Positions 1 to 10,296 of a DNA stretch of 21,384 bases are shown piece after piece. A program made the translations under genes and the position numbers. This stretch comes from Alectoria sarmentosa (lineage: Eukaryota > Ascomycota > Lecanoromycetes > Lecanorales > Parmeliaceae). The stretch lies in contig WOGZ01000457.1 in the NCBI GenBank assembly GCA_009733775.1, forward strand, positions 1 to 21,384, written 5' to 3'. The stretch's first letter is position 1; the number at the start of each line of letters is the position of its first letter. The notes below the pieces were generated by a model. The model was not told the origin of the DNA, ran no database searches, and was given only the letters and a program-made list of their open reading frames with translations.

Positions 1-1315
1 ATTATCGATTCTTTTTATAAATTGAAATTATTTAAAATCATAAAAATTTATAACGTTTTTTATCTTAAATTTTTAAATCTCGCCGTTATCAATTTATTAT
101 CTGATTAAAAGAATTTTTTTTTTAAAATTATCATCGGCAAAGATAAAAAGAAATGAGTAATTGAAAATATATTAAATTTAAAAAGATTATAAAATCGTTT
201 TAAATATAAAATTAAGTGAAAAAACGTCGATAAAGATTTCAATTAATATAATATTAACGACGATGAATTCGATAATGCAAAGAATATAATGAAAGACTTT
301 TATAAAAGATATTTAAACAAGTTAAAATAAAAAGATTAAACATTATTTGATTAAGTTAACGACTGATTTATAAGAAGATCTTATCATTTATTTTTTCTCT
401 TTTTTTTTTCTTTTTCATAGTCGTCGTTGTTATAACGGGCGACGATAATTATATATAATTTTCGATTATTATACGTGCGTCTTCACGTTATTTTTTTCAA
501 CGATAAAATCGATCGATGTCGACGATAATAATGTGTTAATTCAAGGTTCAAACGAATACGCGACCCTCGTTATTCATATTATAAACATTTTTCGAAATCC
601 TTTAACGTCGTTTTAAGATCTCGCTGTCGTTATTGTTAATTTTATTTAATATTATATATATAATAATTCACGAAAAAAGATTACTTAGAGCATTATTAAA
701 ATATATATAAATTTCAAATAAGGTTTAGCGTCTGCGATTCGATTCGGTTTGAAAAATCTCGTTTAATTATATCACTTAATTTTTGCGATTCTTTTTTCGT
801 TCGAAATATGAAATATTAAATAATATTAAATATTTAAATGCTTTAATGACGATTATAACGTCAATCCTTTATCAAATCACGTTATTTTTAAATGTTTAAA
901 ACGATAAAACATTATAATATCAACGATGTTATAAACGAATTTTTCACGATATATTATTATCGTTATTATCGTTAATTTTTTTCAATTGAAAATGGTTATT
1001 AATTAGATGTTTCGAAGATATAAAATAAATTATAAACACATTTTTTCGATCTTCATAGCGCTAAAATATCGCTTTTTGAAAAAAAAGAATAATGTTACGA
1101 GCGTATTTTATATTCTTAATAAAATTAATATTTTTTTAACATTACATTCTTTTAATATTACCCGATTGAGTTTAACGTGACTTAATAAAAACATTTATTT
1201 TTATATAAATGTTTTTTTTCTATGTACATATTTTCTTCTCACTTAGTTATCTTATTTAATATACTCATATAATATAACTTTATATTAATTTTAATAAAAA
1301 ACGAGCGAGCTTTTA

Positions 1316-1431
1316 ATATTATTTATTAATTTATAAAATTAAAAAAAAAATTAATATAAAAACGTCGAAATAATAAATCTATTTTTTTATTTATATATTT
1401 TATTTTAAAATGTTTTCAATTATTAAAAAAA
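1316..1431 (+). repeat. Direct repeat copy A (heavily mutated)
   Basis: This ~116-bp segment aligns without large gaps to 1714-1830. The first 24 bases are identical. After that most differences put A or T here where the other copy has G or C, with a few transversions. It is the more decayed member of the pair. Confidence 0.7.
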
Positions 1432-1713
1432 AGTTATTATAATAATATATATTATTATAAATATTATTAACGTTATTTATAAACTTAAAATTTATAACGA
1501 AAAAAGTATTTTAAAAATTAATAAAATTAAAATTATTAATAAACGTTATATTTTATACAAATTTTTATAATAAAAAATTAAAGTAATTTATAAAAAAACT
1601 TAAAGTAAAAATAAACGACGATAAAAACGTAAATAATAAAAAATAATATATATTTATAAACGAGAATCGATTTTTATAAACAATAAAAAAAAGATAAAAA
1701 AAAGTAAACTTTA

Positions 1714-1830
1714 AATATTATTTATTAATTTATAAAATGAAAAGAATTTTTGATATAAAAAGGTCGAGATGATGAACGTGTTTTTTGATTTATATATCTT
1801 ATCTTGAGATGTTTTAAATCGTCAAAAAAA
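1714..1830 (+). repeat. Direct repeat copy B (lightly mutated, at island edge)
   Basis: This is the partner of 1316-1431, about 398 bp downstream in the same orientation. It keeps G and C at many sites where copy A has A and T, for example in the segment 1762-1790. Similarity stops near 1830, exactly where composition switches to gene-like DNA, so it probably marks the end of a repeat element bordering the gene island. Confidence 0.7.
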
Positions 1831-2240
1831 TTCTGCTTCAACAGTGCATATAACCACAAACTTTAAGCGCGCTGTCAGCAAACTTGAAATCTGCAACGGG
1901 AAGAGTATACTGAAAACTGACAAGGTCAGAACTACCGACAAACGTCATATTTTATGTGAATCTCTGTGTAGACTGCTCCTGCGTATCAATTTCCAAATTC
2001 TTTTGGCCGCATACCCACAAATGCAGAAAACTACGAGAAGCTGACACCCAAGATTGCCATTTTTCCTGCCAGGTTGCCTCTCAGACAGCATTATCACCGC
2101 GCAGTAATTTGTGAGGCGGAAACCTCTTATTGCATTACTCAATGGTTATCGACAGGAAGATGAGATTCAATCCCAGTCCTTCTATGGAAAACACACTGAC
2201 GCCGGCTCCCTTGCGATCACCAAAAGTCACCCCAAGAGGG
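1831..2240. other. Gene-flank sequence downstream of the LysM gene
   Basis: Composition is normal here and not RIP-like. It contains only short unsupported open frames on both strands. It is probably the 3' UTR and terminator region of the minus-strand LysM gene ending at 2241. I see no clear AATAAA signal and no recognisable gene. Confidence 0.5.
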
Positions 2241-3974
2241 CTAATCACTCTTACCCCTTCGCGCAGACGACTCCCCAAATACTTTCCCCCTTGGCGGAAA
2301 GTGTTCTCGTAGCATGAGCTCTTGCTCAGCGGACCAAGCTCCAACCCCTGACCCGGCGTTAGCATTCCTGAATATGATTCGCCTGTCCTCGTCCTCGGCG
2401 TGTTCGTCATCTCCAATCTCGAAAGCATCTTCGCTTAATTCAATCAGATCGCCCACGCCAGATCTTCCTCCAGGAGTCGGCGAGTGAACGGAATGGGCTG
2501 CTTTAGTCGCGAGCTTACGCATCCAGCCTTCAATTGCCCCGCCCACATTCTCAATACCGTTACCGTGTGAAGAACTCGAGTTGGCAGACTCGAAAGATTT
2601 ACGAGGAGCCAGTTTGGGCAAGTGTGCGGCAAACAGCTTATTGAGTCCATCCTGCGCTGGGCCTGGGCTGCGCACGTTCCTACCCATCGTGCCAACCCCA
2701 CCAGGGCCTTGTAATTGATGCGTTAAGTACGAGCCGGAGGACGATCTCGACTTTGATTTCTGTCCTCGTGGTGGGCTAGATTGATAGCTTCCTCTAGGCA
2801 GATCAAGGGATGCCGGTGGCGTCTCCACGTCTGAGAATGTCAAAGATTTCCGCCTGCTGCGAGGAAAGTATCCAAGCGTTTTACGTGACAGGCGAGCAAT
2901 TTCGACGGCGTCTGCGAAGCCATCAATCATAATCCAAGAGTCATGCTTCCAAGGGGGTTCCTCAGGGTTCGAAAGCGAGATTGAGATTGAGGGAGACGTT
3001 GGAATGCTGGATAGAGATATTTCCTTGTCCCTCGGGTTTTCGTGAAGATCGCCCGAAGGGGACTGGAAAGCCATGGGCGTAGGCACCATCTCTTCGGTGT
3101 GGCGGTCTCCTAGAAGCTCCGAATGTTTACTAGGCTCTTGTATTTTTCGTCCCTTGACTCCACATGCATCGACTGGTAGAACGACCGTCTTCCGGACTTG
3201 TATACTGTCGTTGGGCCACAGTCGGTTTGCCTTCCGGAAGACGTTTGGCTGGCAGCTATATTTGATCATAACTCCTGCAAGCGTGTCCTCCGGCTTCACC
3301 TTGTGTATATAGACCAAAGCATCCCTGTCGCCCTGCTCCCCCGGAGACGCTGAAGTGTGATTCCTCTCATCGGAGTCCCTTCTCTTATATCGACCCGAGA
3401 CATCTGCTGTAACATGGTCATTGGCCGCCAACAACGTCTCACGCTTCCTTGCTTGCACAAGCACCCTTCGCTCCTCTCGACTTCCCAGACCAATTTGCCT
3501 TTCTCCACCAGATGGCCCCCATTGAACAGGTGGGGCACTGGTATTGCGGCCGTGGGTGGCTTCTATCGGACGTCGTCTACGCTGTGGCGAGCAGCCTGGA
3601 CTTGATACTCTAGAGGTATCACCGCCTACGAAATTGGACGCAAGTCCTTGTAGAGAGGACCATGAGCTTTCCCAGAGGCCTGTAGCGAAAGCCGATGGAT
3701 TTGACCGAGACCCAAATATGCCAGGTACTCCGAGGAAGCGACTAGAGCTGCGAGACCTCTGTGCGTTCCTTTCTATCCGCGTTGGCCGGGAGGGATTTGT
3801 TGGGGATTCCGCTCTCGAGGAGGAAGACAACGTAGCAGGGCCATCGAGCCATCTAGAAGTTGTTGCTGAATGGGAAGGTGCCTCATCTTCATGTGTTTGC
3901 CGACGTGTACGAGGACGTAAGGTTGTGGAGCTACTGACTGAAGCCGTGGCTGACGACGGCCTGTTGATGTTCAT
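2241..3974 (-). CDS. LysM-domain protein without signal peptide (intracellular type)
   Basis: This is a single uninterrupted frame of 577 residues starting at a true ATG (3974). One LysM domain lies at about residues 221-268, beginning VYIHKVKPEDTLAGVMIKYS and ending near VVLPVD. LysM modules bind N-acetylglucosamine polymers such as chitin or peptidoglycan. There is no N-terminal hydrophobic signal segment. The N-terminus is Ser/Arg/Pro-rich and disordered-looking, with a better-structured patch (ATGLWESSWSSLQGLASNF) at about 97-115. The C-terminal half is also low complexity apart from an acidic stretch at about 508-532 and a conserved-looking tail (WSAEQELMLREHFPPRGKVF). This matches the fungal group of long non-secreted single-LysM proteins of unknown function, not the secreted effectors such as Ecp6. 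No intron is needed. A GTAAGA word overlaps the last codons, but no sensible continuation follows. The family call is firm; the molecular role is unknown. Confidence 0.85.
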   Translation of the reverse strand: MNINRPSSATASVSSSTTLRPRTRRQTHEDEAPSHSATTSRWLDGPATLSSSSRAESPTNPSRPTRIERNAQRSRSSSRFLGVPGIFGSRSNPSAFATGLWESSWSSLQGLASNFVGGDTSRVSSPGCSPQRRRRPIEATHGRNTSAPPVQWGPSGGERQIGLGSREERRVLVQARKRETLLAANDHVTADVSGRYKRRDSDERNHTSASPGEQGDRDALVYIHKVKPEDTLAGVMIKYSCQPNVFRKANRLWPNDSIQVRKTVVLPVDACGVKGRKIQEPSKHSELLGDRHTEEMVPTPMAFQSPSGDLHENPRDKEISLSSIPTSPSISISLSNPEEPPWKHDSWIMIDGFADAVEIARLSRKTLGYFPRSRRKSLTFSDVETPPASLDLPRGSYQSSPPRGQKSKSRSSSGSYLTHQLQGPGGVGTMGRNVRSPGPAQDGLNKLFAAHLPKLAPRKSFESANSSSSHGNGIENVGGAIEGWMRKLATKAAHSVHSPTPGGRSGVGDLIELSEDAFEIGDDEHAEDEDRRIIFRNANAGSGVGAWSAEQELMLREHFPPRGKVFGESSARRGKSD

Positions 3975-4410
3975 CGGCGCGGGGGCCAGTTTTGGCGTTC
4001 AAGCGGTATTGACATTTGGCTGTAGAGAGATTACTCCAACCAAATGGTGATACGAGCCGGCTTTGACATTCGAGTCGTTGGGTGGAACCTATATCATTAC
4101 TCTTCAACAAGATCCCTGGTGCCCTACGATTATGTAGATCATTCAAGACTGAGCTCAGCTCATGATCAGCCCTACCTACTACTTGACGCAACAAAAGTGA
4201 AAGCGTACCTCAGAATACGGTGATACGCCAATTCAGCCGAGGCATACCTACTTTACAGCAGAGCAGATCGCTAGGTAAATAAGATGCTGTCGTTCATCCA
4301 ATCAATACTTGGCTACTCATGTATTTGAAAACAGACAAAAGATACCGCTTTACATTCATGCATTTATTGATAGCCCTTATTGAACAAACCCCTTCAACAA
4401 AGATCTAGGA
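3975..4410. promoter_or_regulatory. Intergenic: LysM gene promoter and 3' end of the transcription-factor gene
   Basis: This spacer holds the upstream region of the LysM gene and the 3' UTR of the transcription-factor gene, both on the minus strand. Four AGGTA/TACCT words lie at 4173-4177, 4206-4210, 4245-4249 and 4273-4277, far more than chance in ~105 bp. One CCGAGG (4237-4242) is the reverse complement of CCTCGG, the core reported for FarA/FarB-type regulators. A single six-base match is weak evidence of binding. Confidence 0.45.
4363..4368 (-). terminator. Probable polyadenylation signal AATAAA
   Basis: AATAAA on the minus strand lies 43-48 nt after the TAG stop of the transcription-factor gene, a normal distance for a cleavage and polyadenylation signal. 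Confidence 0.5.
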
Positions 4411-7400
4411 CTACATGCCGTTCAATCCGCTCAGATCACCCCCATTCATGCCAAAGAACTGAAACCTGTAAATTTACTTGTTGTCAGTAAATGCCCTTCC
4501 AACGCTTTTCCTTTGGGTGAATGACTCACCAATCTTCCACGTTCAACGCCGTTGGAACAACTGGACCTTGTCCCCGGCTGCTGTTGCTCCAACTGTCTTC
4601 AGGACTGTCGCCTGGGAATTGTCCTTGCCAGGCAGGAGCCTGCTGCTGTATCCCTGGCATTTGGGACATACCTGCCACCTCTTGCATACTTCGTGAAGAT
4701 GTTTGTTGCTGGCCTTGCATGGATTGTTGCAGCATGCCAGACGATTGCATCTGGGACATTTGAAGCTGAGGATCGAGATTCTGCTGAGTCGGGAATGGTG
4801 GCATTGCAAGGTTGGTGCTTTCAGGGAAGAGCTGGTCAGGCTGGAAGTTTTCCCAAAGATTTTGAGAGATATGAGGCGACTCGCGAGTAACTAGATACAG
4901 ATCCGGAGGTGTTGCTGGAATAGAATAGGAAGGGTTGAAAGGGGTAGGCGGACGTGTGTTGTTGCGAGAACTCCCCATAAATGCATCGTTTGATTGACGA
5001 ACATTGAGAGAACCCATTGGTGCGGAACTTTGCTGTCCCAAGTCCCTCGATGGCGTCACCGCTGGTGTCTGAGGTCGAGATCGCTCGTACGAGACTTGAG
5101 GAGCCGGAGGTCCATTGGTGAATCCCAACTCCATATCGTCGTACTTGCGCTTTTGTTGTTGGTCCTCCTTCTCGGGGGGTGGTCGGTTCTCAATCCTTGG
5201 CTTCTTGTGTCTCTTGCCTGCTGCCTTTTGCAGCCTGTCTTCGAGCACTTTGTTGCCAAGTATGGATTCGAATAACGTGTGAACCATTTTGGCTACCAGC
5301 CAAACTTTCGATACTTCCTTGAGAGCATTCATGCATATATGCAGCCTTTCTTGCGTGGCTGCTACGACGGAAGGGACCGACGAGCGCATCTGATAAACGT
5401 GCATAATGAGGGCCGAGAACAAGCTGTATACACTGCAGGACAGTGTGAGTCAAAATTATCAGCTGTCCGGCTTCGAAATCAGACTTACATGAAAGCCGGA
5501 GTGAAAAGTAGTTCATCTGACTCCTGTAAATGTTCGATAATAGAGGTGATCATTCCCGCAGCCTGAAAAGCAATGTTTCTCGAGGGATAAGCAGCGTCAG
5601 TAGGATAGCCGTTCATCTGTCCGTTGCTTTCTGATGTCGCAGGCGGCATATGCGCCCTGTGTAAGAGACAAAGCGTCGTGCTTGGGAGTGTCAGTGTCAT
5701 TTATACAGGGATTGTAGCCGCTCATTGCTTACTAGTAATTCGCGTGGAGCAGCGCTGACCAAAAGTTATGCCTTGGTTTCTCCCAGTACACTTCTTTCGG
5801 GCAATTCTGGAGCCAATCTGCAAGAGCCATGTCGCTGTGAGTAAGATCAATGGCGTTCTGCCGCCGGGCTTTGGATGCTACCGAGTACTGTTGAGATAAT
5901 ACCAAGCCCATGATTTCAGTTAGACGGACATATTGAAGGAAGAATTGGACATGAACTGGGTTTGGTGGATACTTTGCTGGTTGGTCTACCTCATCCTCGA
6001 CAAAGTCGTCTTCAGAAACCATCTCAACGTCAGAGTCATCCGTGTTGATATGGACTGGACGACCGAGGGCCACAGCTACTGATCTGTCGCGCGTGAATAA
6101 TGTCCACCATATGCGTTTCCACAGTCGTTTGTCGGGTCTGCTGAGTTGAGAACCCTCAACGCTGCGAGACTGTAAGTATCAAATCAAGGCGCTAGAGACT
6201 TCGGGACACCCACCTTCTATGCATGCCTGAACCTTGGGCAACAACAGTAGCTACCCTAGTCCAATAGAAGACGTTTTTTGTCACATCTTCATCACCACCA
6301 TGTCAGCTGAGTTAGCGGGTTCGCCCACAGCGTCATCGTACCTTCAGGACCTTCCCAATACCATCCCATCAACACCAAAGCTTGTACTATTGTGACGCGG
6401 TCATCCTCATAATTGGCGTCGTATAATGCTTTTGCACGCTTGTAGAACGTCATTGCGGCTGGGGTGGTCGACCCGTTTGCATCCGTCAGTTGAGGATTAG
6501 TACACACTCTTGAACCAGCGAGCAACATAGCCTGCAAAAGAAGGAGGGAAGGCGGATTCTTAGAGTCTCGATAGCGAGTCATGAATCGACTCCGATTGAT
6601 GACAGGCACAACAGGGGCAACCCATTTGAAAAATGAATCGACAAGCTCGTCACAGAGGACACGAGGAGGGAGCAGAAATGCTCCTCTCTGATGCAGTATG
6701 TTGACTTCAAGTTCGTCCATGTCTGTCAGTTGAGATCGCGATCCTTTGACCGTATCTGGTAAAGGGTAATGCACAACATCTGTTGTCCCGTGCCTGTCAT
6801 GTACAAGTAGAGACAAGTTCGAGGACTCTCCCAGATACGCGACCCTTCCAGCTTCTTTGATTGGAGCTCTTGCAAATTTGGGCTTCATAAAGTGCGTGAA
6901 GTGTAGGTTCTGGGCCCCCTGCTGAACGACTTGCGCGTCGGACAGCGAGGTGACTGGCATGCCATCTTGTGCACTGTAGTCGGAGTCGCGTGGTCTGTCA
7001 AAATCGTAGCCAGCAGGGATCTCAGGCTTTGGGGATTGCGCCTGGACGGATTCTGCTGGGTCACTACAATAGGACCCACAGTCAGCATGCCAGTGTACTC
7101 TTCTGTGTCAGAGAACCAAGCTGTTCACCAGCGCTCAGCACGAGGGTTTGAAACCCGTACCAGCTCTGGCTCCACTTGGTTTCAAAATCTTCTTAGACGT
7201 TGCAGCTGAGGGACTCTACCTGTCTGAATCTCTCGATTTGCCTGCAGTCTTCTTTCGTTTGGGCGCTGGGATCTTGCATTCGATGGAGAAGGCGACGCAG
7301 TTCGTGCCTGTTCGCCAGTCAGTATCCATGGCATGGGGGATTGGATCTTCGAAGATAGCTCACATGGAACTCCCAATGAAGCTGCGTCACACCTGACTTT

Positions 7401-7529
7401 TCGCGCATGGCATGTCTCACAGGCTCGTGATGCTCGCTGCCTTCTGAAGCTTGGATGTGTAGGGATCTGGTCGTTTGGTGCCGGCGCACCATTGGGAGCG
7501 CCAGGCGCACTCATTCTTTCACTTTCCAT
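4411..7529 (-). CDS. Zn2Cys6 transcription factor, CTF1-beta/FarA-like
   Basis: Exons (minus, in order): 7529-7364, 7307-7220, 7102-6342, 6286-6214, 6161-5733, 5680-5489, 5432-4530, 4465-4411. All phases close, giving about 888 residues. The zinc cluster is CX2CX6CX8CX2CX6C with Cys37, 40, 47, 56, 59 and 66, and intron 1 falls just before Cys56. It is followed by a basic linker (IPAPKRKK). The central fungal_trans region includes FFKWVAPVVPVINRSRF, then GMHRSVEGSQLS and ALGRPVHINTDD read across splice junctions. The C-terminus is Gln/Met-rich with a basic patch (GKRHKKPR), and a short last exon ends in NVEDWFQFFGMNG, a conserved family tail. Homologues activate cutinase, lipase and beta-oxidation genes in response to fatty acids. 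Start: the in-frame ATG at 7529; further upstream in-frame starts are GTG only. Uncertain point: exon 3 may begin at 7063 instead of 7102 (same phase, 875 residues). Confidence 0.9.
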
Positions 7530-8081
7530 ACCGTAGAACAGCCCTGCATCGCTCCCTTCCCAAGATTGCACTGTCCGGACACTTCTTTTTCCTGGCTCAG
7601 TCGTAGTCAAGGTCGGTAAACTTGATGGTGGGACAATTGTCACTAACACAACTGTCGCTTATGGGATATGGGTATCACAGCGTGATACGGCTTGGGCTTT
7701 GTAAGACAGGAACAGTAAAGGAGAGATTGAAGTAGTACTAGCCGATATCATCAGCTTAATGTGTTACTACAGAGTTTCCTGGACTCCTGGCTTTCTTACC
7801 CCATACCCTACAAAGCTAAAAGTGGGGCGTTGCATATTGAACGAACCGTTCTCGCCCTTCTAAAGTTCTTTTGACCACACAGCAGGCAGGAGATGTTGCA
7901 ATTATCATACATGCTGCGACTTGCCAATCATTAGAACAAGCATGAACATGAATGTATTTGTGATCATTTATGCAGGTAAGCAGCCACGGTGTCCTCCGAT
8001 GCATATCTTCATTTGCATCAATCTCTATCTGCTCTCCTATTCCTCCACCAATCATTGGTCATAGGCAGCAGTGCCGTTAGA
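7530..8081. promoter_or_regulatory. Intergenic: promoter of the transcription factor and 3' end of the hydrolase
   Basis: About 550 bp of normal composition lie between two tandem minus-strand genes. It should hold the transcription factor's 5' UTR and promoter and the hydrolase 3' UTR. One AGGTA lies near 7973. I see no CCTCGG/CCGAGG site, so no direct sign of autoregulation, and no further gene. Confidence 0.5.
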
Positions 8082-9774
8082 CTACCATTGTCTTCCCATC
8101 CAGCTATACTGCCGGACAACTTGGGCCAGAATCTCGCAATTGCGCCTAGAGTCAAAGACCTGGGCATGGTCCAGATCTTCAAACCACAGGATATCCAATC
8201 CTTTTCCTTTCCACTCCCGATGCTTCCACTCCTCCGTTGTTGGTTTGCCATCGCCATCTTGTGCTAGGTAACGTCCAACGGCCTCGGTATTGACAATGAG
8301 ATCGCGCGAGGCAAGAGACACAGTCACCTGTCGTCCGTCCATGTCGTGTTTCCAAAAGATGTTCTCAAACCAGAAAAAACGTCTAGACACTACGATCAAG
8401 ACTGTACCACTTCTATCCTGTCATCAGGTTCACTTACCTTCCTAAGGTATGAGCAACCCCCATGTCCATGCTGCCGAAATCTTAAAAGTAGTCAGCTAGA
8501 TAGTAGCAATCAGGGGATATTAACTCACAGTATAGCTGGTACTCGTTTGCTCGTATCGGTTTCCGGGCCGTGAAGTTGTAAGCCACGTCCGGGAGGTGCA
8601 AGAGGATTGAGACTGGATCGATGAGTAGAACCGGCCCAATCAGCTCGGAGGTTTCCGAGTAGTGTAGAAGGTGAGAGGAGATGACACTACCATAGGAGTG
8701 GGATGCGAGTATGCATTCATGCCAACCATGGTGTCGAAGAATCTCGAGAATCTCGCCACACATCTGGTCTCTTTCCAAGGCTGCACCAGTGATGCGGAAG
8801 GATACAGGCATAATCTCAATCGCAATGATTCCAATACCGCCATCTTTGTGGCGCTTTTTTTCCGATCTGTTGATTTGACTTAGAAAGTTGACATAAGGGT
8901 AAAGGCCTATACCGATTCCGTGTATGAACAGAACGGGTAGTCTGGTCTTTGAGGTATGAGGGCGGTGCCAGTATGTAAGTGTTTTCGCGGGGGATTTTTG
9001 TTTGCTGAGCAACCCGAACGGACGCAACGGGAACACGTGGAAGAAATGACTATTACGAAGGCGATGAAAGTGAAAGGAGTGCCAGGTAAGGGAAGCAAAA
9101 GTGATCGTGTCGACAAAGAAGACACACTGAAATCCAACATCAGTACCGCTCGCGCGAAGTGCCGCTGTGACTTACAAAGTACCAGAGCAGGGACCTATGT
9201 AGACTTTGAAATCGATCGACGGTCAGCCGCAACGAGACTGCGTTTCCCCACCCTGGCTCTAAGTTCCTTCCCAGACGCAGCTCTGTCTCGTCTGCGTATT
9301 CTTCCAGCTCCTCGTCATCTTCGGGACCATGATCCTTTTTATTGAGGAAAGCCCAGCAGAAAAATTCTATGACTTTGAGTACTGTGAAGTCGATTAGAGG
9401 AACTGAAATTCACCTTTCACATTTTCACGTTTTATCTCTGATGCCGGAGCTCCCCTCATCCAGCCCGAGAGATACTTTTCAGGGTCGTCCGCAGTGTCGA
9501 GGCAGAGTTTGAAAAGCCTTCGCCGCTGCTCCCGGGGGAACAGCTCTGGATGAGCGGCTGCTCTTTGAAGCACAATAGTTCTGGGTACATATATTAAGGC
9601 GAAGAAGGCTGTTTCTGCAACAGCCCATATCTCAAGTACTAGTGGAATACGGTACGTCGAAGGGCGTAAGAGCAGAACAATCACGCAGTAGACAGCACTT
9701 AAAGGAGCAATGTAGTAAAGGAAAAAGATACAAGCCCGAATAAAGGCATAGCTTGCGGGCGAATCGTTGATCAT
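8082..9774 (-). CDS. Membrane-anchored alpha/beta-hydrolase (lipase/esterase fold)
   Basis: Exons (minus, in order): 9774-9414, 9366-9176, 9126-8529, 8480-8438, 8382-8082. Introns are 47-55 nt and all phases close, giving 497 residues. The first ATG is 9774; the codon at 9783 is GTG. Two hydrophobic segments at about residues 10-36 and 44-63 suggest an N-terminal membrane anchor. The hydrolase core has an oxyanion-type HGIGIG at 254-259 and a nucleophile elbow ASHSYGS with Ser328. A likely acid is Asp425 (SRDLIVN) and a likely His is His470 (DLDHAQVF), in the usual order and spacing. The elbow is S-x-S-x-G rather than G-x-S-x-G. Exon 4 is a 43-nt microexon that completes the run YFGSMDMGVAHTLGRRFFWF across both junctions. 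The gene diverges from the HIT gene. Substrate is unknown; its neighbour, a lipid-type regulator, makes a lipid ester conceivable but unproven. Confidence 0.85.
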
Positions 9775-10296
9775 CGCGGTCACTTGGTCAGTCTCGAGTC
9801 TTGGAGATGGTCGATTTCAAGGACACGTCAACGACCAGTAATGAATGTGTCGTTGGATAGTTTTCATTTGGTCTTCGGGGGTGGAACATGTGTTGAGCAA
9901 AATGTTGGGACTCGGGAAAAGAGTGGAAGCAAGATTTCTTCGTTTGGAGAAGCAAAAGGGAGATAGTCTTGAGATGGGACTGCTTCTTCCCTGATGGCCT
10001 CCTTGCCTCCTTGCCTATGTAGCTAGGTATACCCGACAAGTATTCAGGTACTTGGGTACTCAGATACTCCAATACTCGCAGATCAATCATTTTGCCCTGC
10101 ATAAGGTATTTCAAGGCCGGTACCTTACTTTTAATTAGTAGGGTACTAAGGTAGTACCTGCTTTCATTACACTAGGTAAAGAAGCTAGCCACGAACTTGG
10201 AATCCTTAAATACTGCTGCAAGGCTCGAGAGCTTTCATTATCACTCCCTCACTCAACAAGTCAATTCTCCGCTCAGAGAAAATCATCGCCATCAAA
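9775..10296. promoter_or_regulatory. Divergent promoter region (hydrolase / HIT gene) with AGGTA/TACCT cluster
   Basis: This 522-bp spacer separates two divergent genes and must carry both promoters. Seven AGGTA/TACCT words fall within 154 bp (10025, 10046, 10104, 10121, 10149, 10155 and 10174); about 0.3 would be expected at random. Several are nested in larger near-palindromes such as CCGGTACC and GGTAGTACC. AT-rich TTAAATA at 10206-10212 lies about 85 bp before the HIT start codon and could be a TATA-like element. No further gene is supported. Confidence 0.5.

Larger units (their letters stand above)
1..1830. repeat. AT-rich, RIP-degraded repeat block (left flank)
   Basis: This stretch is dominated by A and T; many of the few C and G bases sit in CpG. 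No open frame of useful length exists on either strand. It shares short diverged words with the right flank: 1163-1187 matches 13543-13567 with three transitions, and 1088-1110 matches 20767-20789 with three transitions. This points to copies of the same repeat families on both sides of the gene island. A lysine- and acid-rich frame around 220-330 (plus) could be a transposon protein remnant, but I recognise no domain. The poly-pyrimidine run near 390-415 is non-coding. I infer RIP-inactivated transposon DNA; the family is unresolved. Confidence 0.8.

Noticed and set aside
540..570. GGTTCAAAC word as a tRNA T-arm
   Set aside because: No A-box, acceptor pairing or anticodon arm can be assembled around it.
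1844..2044. 66-codon plus-strand open frame at the island edge
   Set aside because: No recognisable similarity, ordinary length for chance; the start sits beside the repeat boundary.
2135..2428. Additional 3' exon for the LysM gene via the GTAAGA word near 2254
   Set aside because: No acceptor followed by a family-like tail was found; the open frame already ends naturally at 2241.
3544..4050. 168-codon plus-strand open frame
   Set aside because: It is antisense to the Ser/Arg-rich N-terminus of the LysM protein, a usual source of long shadow frames.
7530..7649. Extending the transcription factor upstream to 7649
   Set aside because: The codon at 7649 is GTG, not ATG. The first in-frame ATG (7529) already gives a normal N-terminus before the zinc cluster.
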